From Spirogloea muscicola (Eukaryota; Streptophyta; Zygnematophyceae; Spirogloeales; Spirogloeaceae): 17,723 nt of DNA. Below are positions 1-9,100 of the stretch, in pieces. Numbering within the stretch: position 1 is the first letter of the stretch; each line of letters opens with the position of its first letter. The DNA lies in the NCBI GenBank assembly GCA_009602725.1, contig WELB01000132.1, positions 9,034 through 26,756 of the forward strand, in the 5' to 3' direction. The notes below the pieces were generated by a model. That model was not told where the DNA came from. It saw nothing but the letters and a program-made list of their open reading frames with translations, and did not search any database. The position numbers were made by a program, and so were the translations under genes.

Positions 1-2
1 CG

Positions 3-741
3 CTTGGCGGCGCGTTCGCGGCGGGCCACCGCGCGGCCTTCCGGCGCAGCGCGGCGGTGGCGCTGCGCACGGGCCTGGCGGCGCTGCTGTCGGCGGTGCT
101 CGTGTCCGTGCATGCCACGGCGGCGTGGATGCGCGCCCCCTTCTTCGCCGTTGTCATCGCCGTCCTCATCTGCGACGGCTCCGCCGGCCGCGTGGCGCGC
201 AATGCCGCCTCCTCCTCCGTCGGCGCCGCGCAGGCCGTGGCCGTCGCCATCGCCGCGAGGTGGGCCCGCCGTGCAAGCCCCCGCAGGCTTCTACGTCACG
301 CCCACGGCCGCACTCATGGCGGCACTCAGCCCGGCACTCTTCGCCGCGGACGCCGCCGCTGCCGCGGCGCAGGAAGGCGGTGGGGCACTCGGCGGTGGCC
401 ATGCTGGCGTGCTTGGCGGCGTCAAGCCTGGCGTTTGCGTACCCGGCTGTGCCGCTGCTGCACAAGAAGGTGGCGCTGGCGGTCAGCGCCATCCTTTACC
501 TCACGTTCCTGCACGACGCCTCCCTCGGCGCCCTCTTCGCTGCGCAGGTCCCCCGCCGTCCGACAGCCCGCCGCGGTGGGCGCCACCATCAATGGTGTTC
601 AGACCATTGGTCTGAACAATCCCCCTCCACTGAAGCACCCCTCTTGATGCGGTTTTGCAGGTGGGCGGCACCACGCTCATCGGCGCCGGCTGCGCCGTGG
701 TTGCGATGCTCGCACCCTGGCCAAAGCTCGCCCGAACAGAG
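3..741 (+). other. First membrane bundle of the FUSC-like protein (exons A-C)
   Basis: Exons A-C encode about five hydrophobic segments. They include LRTGLAALLSAVLVSV, FFAVVIAVLIC, SSVGAAQAVAVAIAA, AVAMLACLAASSLAFAYP, KKVALAVSAILYL and TTLIGAGCAVVAMLAPWP. The block ends in APWPKLARTE, equivalent to the LPYPRLA-like end of this bundle in plant homologues. Exon A is extremely GC-rich (51 of the first 60 bases). The intron at 260-371 is equally GC-rich and stays partly open in other frames, so its borders are supported mainly by phase and by the restored hydrophobic pattern. Confidence 0.7.
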
Positions 742-3700
742 GTCTGGACTTGTCGTGCGGCAAACGCTCGCTGCTCTTTGGTGGCCGCCAGCGTTGCCCA
801 AGGCCCAAGGCCGCTGATAGCTGCTCTGGAATCATCAGTTCTGCCGCTTGATAGAAAGCACTGCTTGCTGCAGACGGCTACGCGGTTGGCGCATGCTGCG
901 GAGTGCTTGGCGGCGCTCTTTGCCACGCTGCTGGACGCCTTTGGCTGCGTGGCTATCACAGGCGACGGTGCTGCGTGCGCTGCTGTGCACGCCAGCATGC
1001 TTGCCAAGGCCTGCGCCGCCGACCTCGCTGTCATCAAGGACCGCATGGTGTGCAGGCGCTGACGAACATACCAAACTCCGCATCTGGCAGCCGTTGGTTG
1101 ACTTGCTCATGCCAAAACGGGCTCTCAGTTTAAGCAGGCGGACCTGCGGTGGGAGCTGGTGGGATCAGTGCAGCGGGCGCGGCTGCTGCAGCTCCACGAT
1201 GCCATGGACCGCATGCTGCTGCACTGCAGCGGCATGCAGGCTGCGCTGCAGGATGGCGACCTCGCCGGCACTGCACCAGCCCTGGTTCAGGCGCTGCGGA
1301 AGTCAGTCTCAACCCTGGCAGCGTGGACCTCTGAAGGCCTGGCGCTGGCCGCCACCTTCGAGCGTAGCAGCGCACGTGCGGCTGAGGAGGCGCTCCTATG
1401 TCAGGGACGATATGGTGAGTGACGCGAGCTTGGCATTGCATTGCTGAGTGTGTTGCACGGCCCCAGACCTCGAACTTGCTACCAAGGAGGTGATCATTTA
1501 AGTACAAAATCTGTGGGCTGTGATTGTGCACTGCACTGCAACTTCTTTCAGAGCTCGGAGCAGCGTGCATATTGCATACTGATTTGAGCCAAGTCCTTGG
1601 CGGGTTGGGCAGCACTGCAGGAGTTTGACAAGGAGCTGCACGAGGGCCGGCTGCGCGCGTACTACAACCCCTCTGCCATATTGGGCGACGAGGTTGCCTC
1701 TGACGGCCTGGCAAGTGTTGTGGGAAGCTTTGCGGCGGAGGTTACTCCAAGCCTGGTTGCGTCGCAGGTTCGATATGAATGTGCGCACCTGCATAGTGCT
1801 GCCCTGCTTCTTGATTCCTCAGCAAGCATGCGCTACCTGGAGCAAATGATGAAATGCCCTGTTCTTCTTGCTTGCAGTTCCTGCTCTTTAACATCAAGGG
1901 CTATTCCAGTGTGCTTCTCGAGCTCCTTGGGAAAGGAGCGTCAGGTATGGCATGGGATCAGCAAGTTGCCTGGCAGACTGCTGCCTGCTTAGGCATTGCG
2001 CCTATCAATCCCTAGGAACTGCTATTGATCTGGTCCACCTGGTCATGTCCGAGATAATGAGCCGGGCTTTGCTCCGCCGCTTGCCGCCTCTAAGGCAGGG
2101 GCGCATCTTTACATCGCTGGTGGGAAGCCAAGCATCGCATCCCGGCCCCTGGAAGCATGCCTGCCATGCCCAGCGGTGCACCGGCGGTGTATCCTGAGGC
2201 CATTTTGCAACCCTCGATTGATATTGATGAGGATGATATCGATATTCAAGAGGATGCGAATGAGGAGCAGCCTGATCTGTCAGGCCAGGCACTTGCTGGC
2301 AGCCACCAGCACGTGCTGGCGCATGAGCTTCCAGCTCCAGCACTTTCGAGGTGGCAGCTCCTAAAGCTGGCCTGGCCTACCCCTAGCCAGGCACGACACC
2401 ACACCAGTCAGACAGCCTTGCTGGCACACTTGCATTCGAAGCTGCGCATTGTGTGGCCAGTCCAGCTAGCTCTGCCTCAAGCTTGCCAACGGTTGCAGTG
2501 CTGTCTTTGATCAGCTGCTAAGCAATGCCCGATATAGCCTCATGACATGTCAATATAATGCGACGACGTGTGCAGGCAGTGCTCTTCTGCAGAGCAAGGG
2601 CTGCCAAGGCTCTTGGAGCTACCAAAGTCGCCCTGGCGATGCTGATCGCGGGCATCATTGGCGACGCATTCCTCCCGGTAACACTCTCCTCCCGGCGCTT
2701 TAGTTGGCTTGTGCAGCTTTTGCCCTGATGTCAAATGACACCGCTAGTAGTACGTACATCAATGGGGATCGACTTGATTGTTATGTGGGGACTGCCCGGT
2801 GCAGGCATCTGGATATTGGGCGCCCGTGACCGTTGGCTTCATTATTGGAAGCAACCAGGGCGGGTCCTTCAAGGCTGCCAGCCTCCGCCTGCAGGTCAGC
2901 ACACCCACACTCACCAGCTGGCTCAGGCTCGGAAGTTGCGTGCAGTGCATGATGCCTTGCCTGCACTCTGCGGACCACTTGCAGCGATGCTTCTCGTGGC
3001 TTCTGCCAAGCTTCAGCCAGCTTGCAGCCGTGAATTTCCAGGGAACGGCAGCCGGGTCCATCTACGGTTACCTAGCCATCAAGGTGGCCCATCACCATCA
3101 ATGGCTTGTGGTATTTGCTCTCGTGCCATGGGTCATCGTCGCCTCATTCGTACGGCACAGGTTGGCCCCTGCTCATAAGCACAGCCCCTCATTGAGCCCA
3201 CATGCACTTAGCTGTACTTAAGGCCGCAGGCATGTAGCAATGTGGATTGATTACTCGGCTGCACTTATCTTCTTGCCAGCTTGCTTAGTCAAGGTTCGAG
3301 TCAGTGTTTGCCACATGGCACATGACCACTGTGAGGGCTCTCCTTCTGTCAGTTCTTCGTACGGGTATGCGGGAGTGGTTGCTGCATTTACAGCAGCCGT
3401 CATCATGCTGGGTTATCAGCAGTCAGGGCAGGGCGTGGATACTTACTCGCTTGGTCGCATTACTGAGACCTTCATTGGCGTCTTATGCTTCGTAGTAGGT
3501 GCGACAGCCCCAATGCTCTGTTGCAATGCCAAGGCCGATATCAACACTAGTGTAATTGGGAGGCAGCTCATGACCAACTGCCACTCACAGCAGTCAAGAG
3601 TATCACGCACCTGCTTGTGCACATTGTCACTGTCCACTAGACCAAGTACACTCGAACAGGCACCTATAGGGCCTCACCAAGATGCTGATGCCACAGTCAG

Positions 3701-5808
3701 TGGAGTTGATGCAGTGGAAGGCGTGGTGTGGCCCAGCAGAGCCGTGGTGCTGGTCAGGGCTTCCGTGGTCAGCTGCCTGCAGGACTGCCGCGATTGCGTG
3801 GCCGCCATCATACGGGCGTACATGAATGGCACATGCTTGCAGTGCCGGGAGAAGTTTGCTGAAGACGTCAGCAAGCTGGAAGCTGTAGGCATTCATCCAG
3901 CTTGTGAGATGCAGAATGCAATGAGGGGCCAGGAGATTGGAGATACTGTTGCTCTGACAATGTGGCTCCCTGGTCTGATTGCCAGGCCATTGGGAGGAGC
4001 CTGGTGAGGCAGGCTCTCCTTGCGGATGAGGCGCAGCATGAGCCAGACCTCTGGTGGGCTCCCTTCCCGTCGGCCACACACAGCCGGCTGCAGGAGGTGG
4101 AAGGCCACATGCTTCGCTGCCTCTACTTTATGGACTGCTCATTACATGCAGCATCCGCCGAGTCCCTCCACGAGCAGCTTGAGAAGCTCGTCAGGCCGCT
4201 CAGCCAGCCGCTGGGAGTGAGCACATGGCTCTTGCCAGACACCTGCAACATGTTGATTTGCTTCTCAGTTGCTGTGGTTGGAAACTGAAAGGGTGTCAGG
4301 CCTGAACCGCAATGGTGGGCGTGCTCAGGCCTTGGAAGCAGAAGTACTTGTGGACTTTGACCTTCTGCTCGAAGTCCTACGCTTGCAACCGTCGTGGCGG
4401 GGCTACCTGACCACAACCTCTGGCAGCGGCAGTTGCGAGGCTCCAGTAGCTGGCACAGAGCCTCAGGGTAAACCACCACGTGTCAGCATTCCAGTGGCCG
4501 TATAAGGTGCAAGATAGGGGGCACTCACGATTAGTGTTAGACTGTGCGAAATATGAGTGCTGTGATGTGGGTTGCACTTGCTAGTTGCCCTACCGACTCA
4601 CTGCATCTTGCAGTGAGTCCCTTACAGATGCAGCAGAGGGCAGAAGGTCCACACGATGGCAGGAGGCAGCGACATGGTTTTGGAAGCGGATAACAAGGAA
4701 GGTTGAGGATAGAAGGAGTGTCAGAGAGATTCTTAGCCAGCACCCGCTCCTTGTCCTTGTCAAGCGGCGCAGCTCGTAAGGGCTCTTCTCTTCTTGCCTT
4801 CCTGAGGCTGCTAGTTGTTGACCAGCCTGGTACATGTAGACTGAATTTAGCTGGTCAATCTCTGCTAGCCCAGCCTTTTTTGATGTGCAATAGCAGTCTC
4901 TGCACTGGTCAGTGAATTTTGTGCAAATCGTGCAGAGGATTTTATTTGTGCAATGCAAGCTGCGCCAGCACAGGCCTGACAAGGCAATGTGCTGCAAACA
5001 GCATTGGCGGCTTTGTGCAGAAAAGGAACGAACCACTCCAGGAGCTCCAGACCCGATTCCAGGACGTTTTTGCTGGGCTGATAGCTGTGAAGATTGCTCA
5101 TCCAACTCTGCAAATAGTGGGGAATGCAGCGATGCTCTCATTCACCGCGTTAGTTTACAGGTGTGCGTATCTTGCAATGAACCAGGATAATGTATGAGTG
5201 CAGTCAAACGCTCTGGCAAGCTTTATTGCCATCGTCGTTTGTCATTTGTCCTTGGTCGCTGCTCCATTGTTACTGGTGAGAATAAGGACACCTGCTTAGA
5301 CTAAAGCCTCCTGGTCTCTTACAGCTTGCGCACGCTGCTCAAGGAAGTGCGAGCACTGGAAGAGACGGTCAAGGAGCTCTTGCAGGTCGAGCAGCCCCTT
5401 GATGTGGTGCAGCTGTCATACCTGTACCATGTGGATCCTACCACGCCCAACTCGAGGTCCTCGTCGCAATCCCCGATCACTGGTCGCCCATTTGCGACCA
5501 CGCAGTCATGTGACATACATGCCATCAGATGCCCTTTAAGTATTTATCCCTCCTGGCAAGATTTCAATGACTTGACGCCACCTCATCTCAGGAGCCCACA
5601 AAGTAGGCAACTGCGTGTAAGCCTCTCCGGTGGTGACACGTCCACGGCTCGTGAGCCAGTAGGGCAGGCCAGTGTTTTGGACTACAATCAGGATAGTATT
5701 TATAATGAATGTCCTACAGTGAAGCGCAAGGACACAGAAAACCCACTTGCATCTCCTGAGGTACTTGTAGCACCCCTCAAAGACATGGCAATGCCTCAAA
5801 GGACGTGA
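3..5808 (+). CDS. FUSC-family (p-hydroxybenzoic-acid-efflux-like) membrane transporter, 5' partial, spliced
   Basis: Probable plant-type aromatic-acid or anion efflux protein of the FUSC/AaeB-like superfamily, expected in a cell membrane. Substrate is unknown. The spliced frame has no stop for about 1059 residues and ends at TGA 5806-5808. The first membrane bundle covers roughly residues 20-163, with an ALRTGLAALL-type first helix and a WPKLAR end. A long soluble segment follows (about 172-480), then a second bundle (about 482-634) carrying SGYWAPVTVGFIIG, GTAAGSIYGYLA (540-551), GRITETFIG (613-621) and VEGVVWPSRA. After it comes EPDLWWAPF (703-711). These match in order the motifs I recall from plant homologues (for example GFWSGLTIAISF, ARLTEAFIG, EPNFWFLPF). 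The start codon lies outside the window, so the N-terminus is missing. Exon phases agree throughout, but the soluble regions (exons F, H, O, P) are less certain than the membrane bundles. Family call is from motif memory only. Confidence 0.82.
596..618 (+). other. Perfect 10-bp hairpin with 3-nt loop in intron B-C
   Basis: Arms TGTTCAGACC (596-605) and GGTCTGAACA (609-618) are exact reverse complements around the 3-nt loop ATT. A smaller overlapping hairpin, CACCAT/ATGGTG, lies just upstream. The structure sits in the 113-nt intron 548-660, upstream of the acceptor TTTTGCAG. A terminator or transposon end is not supported. Confidence 0.6.
2593..3740 (+). other. Second membrane bundle / FUSC_2-like core (exons I-M)
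   Basis: This is the best conserved part of the transporter. Exon I gives ATKVALAMLIAGIIGDAF, exon J SGYWAPVTVGFIIGSNQ, exon K GTAAGSIYGYLA and WLVVFALVPWVIVASF, exon L AGVVAAFTAAVIMLG and GRITETFIGVLCFVV, and exon M begins VEGVVWPSRA. The order and spacing agree with plant FUSC-like proteins: aromatic-rich W-x-P helix, G-T-x-x-G-S-x-Y-G helix, then R-x-T-E-x-F-I-G helix. The L/M junction restores a motif equivalent to plant FIMVELLFQPTRA with the same spacing, which strongly supports that splice. Confidence 0.82.
4595..4619 (+). other. Perfect 11-bp hairpin with 3-nt loop over a decoy splice acceptor
   Basis: Arms GACTCACTGCA (4595-4605) and TGCAGTGAGTC (4609-4619) flank the loop TCT. The 3' arm contains a strong-looking acceptor (CTTGCAG, AG at 4612-4613). 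Using it would put the next exon in a frame that stops by 4690. The acceptor that keeps frame is TTACAG at 4622-4627, just outside the hairpin. Confidence 0.65.
4702..5020 (+). other. 319-nt intron between exons P and Q of the FUSC-like gene
   Basis: This is the longest proposed intron on the plus strand. The donor is AAG|GTTGAG and the acceptor CTTTGTGCAG. I see no further convincing coding segment in it. It contains a perfect 9-bp inverted repeat, TTGACCAGC at 4818-4826 and GCTGGTCAA at 4850-4858, with a 23-nt loop. A small missed exon cannot be excluded, because plant homologues are less conserved here. Confidence 0.5.
5325..5808 (+). other. Last exon of the FUSC-like gene: helical segment then Ser/Thr/Pro-rich tail
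   Basis: The exon opens with a charged, probably helical stretch (LRTLLKEVRALEETVKELL) equivalent to the helix near the C-terminus of plant homologues. About 120 residues without recognisable domain follow, rich in Ser, Thr and Pro and holding several S/T-P dipeptides (TTPN, QSPIT, LTPPH, RSPQS, ASPEV). This looks like a disordered tail that could be phosphorylated. The function is not recognisable. The stop TGA is at 5806-5808. Confidence 0.75.
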
Positions 5809-6109
5809 AGGGCAGTTGCTCACCTAAGTGCACCTGCCTTATATGCCGCTACAAGCGTTTAGTTATGTGATTATTGCCTCTTCCTCGAAATCAAACAAGC
5901 AGAGGGTGAATCATGTGTGAGAAGTGCAAAGCGTGCTCGATGGACATCCAAAAGCTGGATGCTGCTTTTCCTGAATTGGTGAGGGCAGACTTGGTGCCAA
6001 GGGATATACACATCGGGCTACGATGACACTCGTAGCTCATGTACTTTCACAAGTAAGCCCTTGTTTATCTTGTCAAGCAGATGCCATGTGATGGCGACAA
6101 GAGCCTCGA
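5809..6109. other. Intergenic region between two convergent genes
   Basis: These 301 nt separate the stop codons of the two genes and must hold both 3' UTRs, unless the transcripts overlap. I find no TGTAA (common green algal poly(A) signal) and no AATAAA on either strand. On the minus strand a GATAAA lies at 6069-6064, about 41 nt past the CSI-like stop, and could be a weak signal. Small stem-loops occur, for example AAAAGC/GCTTTT at 5950-5969. No gene is seen. Confidence 0.7.
6015..6038 (+). other. Stem-loop in the shared 3' intergenic region
   Basis: GCTACGA (6017-6023) pairs perfectly with TCGTAGC (6030-6036) across a 6-nt loop. On the plus strand the stem extends by a G.T wobble (6016/6037) and a G-C pair (6015/6038), so it is slightly more stable in the transcript of the FUSC-like gene. 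It may be a 3'-end or mRNA stability element. No clear U-tract marks it as a terminator. Confidence 0.4.
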
Positions 6110-9100
6110 TCATTCTGCTGCTTGAATGCCCAATCTGTTGGTCCACTGGAACTCAATGTCAAGAGTGCGGGCACTCCCATCCCGGTTGCTTTCAGGCAGG
6201 AGCGTGTATGTACCAGAGACAGTTCCCATGGTGATGACGCGGTCAATCTGAATTGCTACCTTGCCAAGTGCACCCTGCCGCATGACGTCCAGAAAACCTA
6301 AGGTCAGTAATTGACAGTCACATGAGCAGTATACGCACAGCATCGCCACTCGTGCTTTAGCGCACAATTCTGTGAAGCAGCCCCTGACCTTGCCAAGCGC
6401 ATTCTTGCTTTTGCAGAGGATGTGCACCCTCTGCTCAGCGGGAGGGGTGTTCAGTGCCCAAGTGAAAGTCTGCTTCCACTCTGGCGACGAGCTGTTTGCT
6501 ACAACCTGTCAGGTTGAAAGAAGCAGTCACCACAGTTAGCTAGCTCAGATGACCACACTTAGAGAAAGCAAGGACAACTATACATGCAAACATCGCTGCG
6601 GCTGTGCTCCTTGAAGAAGCTGCATACCGTAGTCTCCTGAGGTGCCATATCCCCAAGTTGCACTCTGCAGTAAGCGTTTGTTGTACCCATTGCAAGCTTC
6701 AGGTTGTTGCCCCTCTTCAGGGTCACCACCAGGCTGCCCGGGAGGATGGACAGCAAAAACTCTGCTTTCTGGTACAAGTCTACTGGGCCAGACTGCAGCA
6801 TGAGCTGCAGCACTGGAATGGCTTCCGCAGTGGCCATGGCCTGCGACTGCGCCAGCTCTGGATAGTCTGGCCAAATCTCTGACAGGAGGTACATGCAGTT
6901 GAGCGCCGACTCCTGAGCTGCTTCTGGACCAACCTTCATGGCACCAATGAGCACCGGAATAGCCGCGGTCGCGGCCTCTGTTGGCCGCAAGCGATGGAAT
7001 TGCTGTAGCAACACCTCAATAGCATGCACACAGTCGCAGTTGCAGGTGGCACTCTTCCACAATTCTCGCTCCAGAGCCCCTGCAAGGCTGCTGATGATGT
7101 CCGATGATGCGTACTCCTGGATGACCCCGTCACAGAAGAGTAGACGGAGCAGCGATGCAGCCTGGCCTGCAATGTCTGCGGCGCCACTCATGAGCAGGCC
7201 TTGCATGACATGCACGCCCCCGGCCTCTGCCAGAGCACGCTTGTTGGCGCGAGAGTTCACCACCAGGTTCTGCAGTGCGCACACTGCCACCGTCTGGAGA
7301 TCCTCGCTGGCCTGATCCTCCAGCACACTCACAAGAGCCCTGCAAGCCGAGCTTGCATCGCTGGTGCGGGACAGGTCTGGGTCCTGGAAAAGGTCACCGA
7401 GTGCAAGCGTGGCCAGGAGCTTCGCTCCCAGATCCTGTGACTCGGGGTCCTGCAGGTATGTCGCCAGCGGCTGGATTGCTGCGCGTGCGGATGGCAGTTC
7501 CCGCACCCTTGTGTTGTTGAAAAGAGCCTCAAGGAGGCGTGCCGCTGGCTCCTCCACCTGGTGGCCTCGGAGCAGCTCCAGCAGGGCCTCCACAACACCA
7601 ATGTCGGCCATGCGCTCAGCCCGGGAAGCATCGACCCTCTCCAGCGCCAGCAGCGCTTGCAGGGCGCTGCGCTGGATGTAGTCTGTGTTGGACAGGAGCA
7701 GGCGCACGAGCACAGGCAGCGGCACGCGACCATAGTACTGGGCCCTCGCCCGAAGGACACCCGTCAAAACGGTGGCAGCCAGCTGCCACACTGGCTGCGG
7801 GCTGGTCGCCACGAGGCGTGAGAGCTCCTCCACACCGCCAGCATCGGCAATGGCGTTCGGCCAGCTCGTGCACGCGTGGTCCAGGCCTCGGAGCCCCTCC
7901 TTCTGCAGGGCCTCCATGTCAGACGCGAGCAGCCTGACGAGCGGCAGCATTGCCCCCTGCGCTGATGTGTCTCTCTGGAAGTGCTCGAGGCTGAGGAGGT
8001 GCGCAACCAGGGCCGATGACAGCTGCTTGACTGCCAGGCTCTTGGAGCCCATCAGTGGTAGCAATGGTCCGATTGCTAGCGCGGGCTGGAAGTCAATGGC
8101 AGCCAGCCTTGCTGGCTTCTCCAGCATGTTTGTCAGAGCCTGCAGGGCGCCACTCTGGCCCATCACTGGCAGCCCTGGTCTCTGCAGGACCCCCAGTAGT
8201 GGCAGCACTGCTGCGCCTGCCGCTGACCCCGCAGCAATGCTGCCGTTGTTCGTCAGGACTCGCAGGAGTTCACAGAAGAGTGCAGCCAGGCCATCAGATG
8301 CACTTGGCAGAATCTCCAGCGCGCGCTCGATAACGTGCAGTGCGACCATGTCCAGCCTGCACATACGGCGATCCCTTGCGAGCTTGAAAAGGGCACTGGT
8401 GACAGTGAGGTACAGGTTGTGCTTGTCCAGGGCAGCATCCTCGTCCTCAGCTCTGCTCAGAAGCACCACAAGAGGGGCCACGGCGCCCTTCGCTGCCAGG
8501 TTTTCGGCCTGAACATGATAGATCAATTCAATTTGCATCACCGGCGTCTAAGTTTGTGTTCTCAGAAGGTGGTCAGAAGGTGCAGCAGCCACAAGTGCAA
8601 ACCACAAGTAACATAGTCATTGACTACAATTCAAGGCTGTTCTACAAGCACTTCTGGTAAAACAAATGTTGCTGAAAGCTTGGGATTGCTGCAGTGACAC
8701 AGTGAACTTCCTAAGTCTGAAGACCCCCCTTGGCCACTTTCTCTGGCTGATAAGTAGTACGTGGAGGCTTTTGGCAATTCCAGCAGCCTACAGAGGGTGC
8801 GTGTACCTGGGACTCATCGTCCAGAAGGTTGTCAAGAGCAGCCGCTGCACGATGGCGCACTGTGACAGACTCAGAACTGAGAAGAGCCACAAGCGGCTCA
8901 ATTGCTGCTGTAGCGACCGGCATCATTCGCACTCGTCCCACCTACAACGACGGGCAAGCTTATTACGCCGTTTTAGGTAGTTGTGTGAATCAATTGCACC
9001 TTTTAGCATTGTTATAGACTGCCTAATGTAAGTCCAATGCATTCATTCTAGCAGTGTGAGGCAGCAGCTAATTACTGGTCAATGCAGATTAGGCCAATGG

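Larger units (their letters stand above)
3..5808 (+). other. Exon map of the FUSC-like gene (18 visible exons A-R)
   Basis: Proposed coding exons: A 3-259 (partial), B 373-547, C 661-741, D 874-1047, E 1138-1414, F 1613-1767, G 1878-1944, H 2095-2350, I 2593-2677, J 2805-2894, K 3042-3160, L 3353-3498, M 3715-3884, N 3986-4216, O 4269-4467, P 4628-4701, Q 5021-5160, R 5325-5808. All introns are GT-AG. Total is 3180 nt, divisible by three. Phases at successive junctions are 2,0,0,0,1,0,1,2,0,0,2,1,0,0,1,0,2. Least certain are the starts of F (alternative phase-compatible acceptor at 1589), H (acceptor TCTAAG) and P (a decoy acceptor lies 14 nt upstream), and the 52-nt intron between N and O, the shortest here. 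Confidence 0.72.
6113..6738 (-). other. CSI1: C2 domain of the CSI-like protein (end of exon 25, exons 26 and 27)
   Basis: The domain starts [14 protein letters not shown] near residue 2018, equivalent to GTLTVTIKRGNNLK in plant CSI proteins. It continues through [69 protein letters not shown] and [10 protein letters not shown], each with a direct plant CSI counterpart. Two introns (6506-6627 and 6275-6388) interrupt it. In CSI1 this domain is reported to contribute to membrane or microtubule association. I cannot tell from the sequence whether calcium binds. Confidence 0.92.

Noticed and set aside
286-372. Protein-like open stretch (GFYVTPTAALMAALSPALF...) in the GC-rich segment between exons A and B
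   Set aside because: Including it would need a 27-nt intron in the wrong phase before it and another frame change after it. Treating 260-371 as one intron keeps phase and restores the membrane pattern.
3885-3985. Reading exon M on through this segment in the same frame (to a stop near 4007)
   Set aside because: The frame loses family similarity after 3884. Splicing to 3986 restores the EPDLWWAPF motif seen in plant homologues.
4217-4268. Treating the 52-nt gap between exons N and O as coding
   Set aside because: Exon N's frame runs to a stop in the 4280s without family-like sequence, while GGA|GTGAGC and CTTCTCAG are good splice sites in phase. The intron is short, so confidence is moderate.
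3-5808. Bacterial AaeB/fusaric-acid-resistance gene acquired by transfer
   Set aside because: The gene is split by 17 phase-consistent introns and its motifs follow the plant-type members, so a recent bacterial origin is unsupported.
6559-6627. Continuation of the long exon 25 reading frame past ACG|GTATGC
   Set aside because: The added residues (from VCSFFKE on) do not fit a C2 domain, while the splice to exon 26 gives a contiguous CSI-like C2 sequence.
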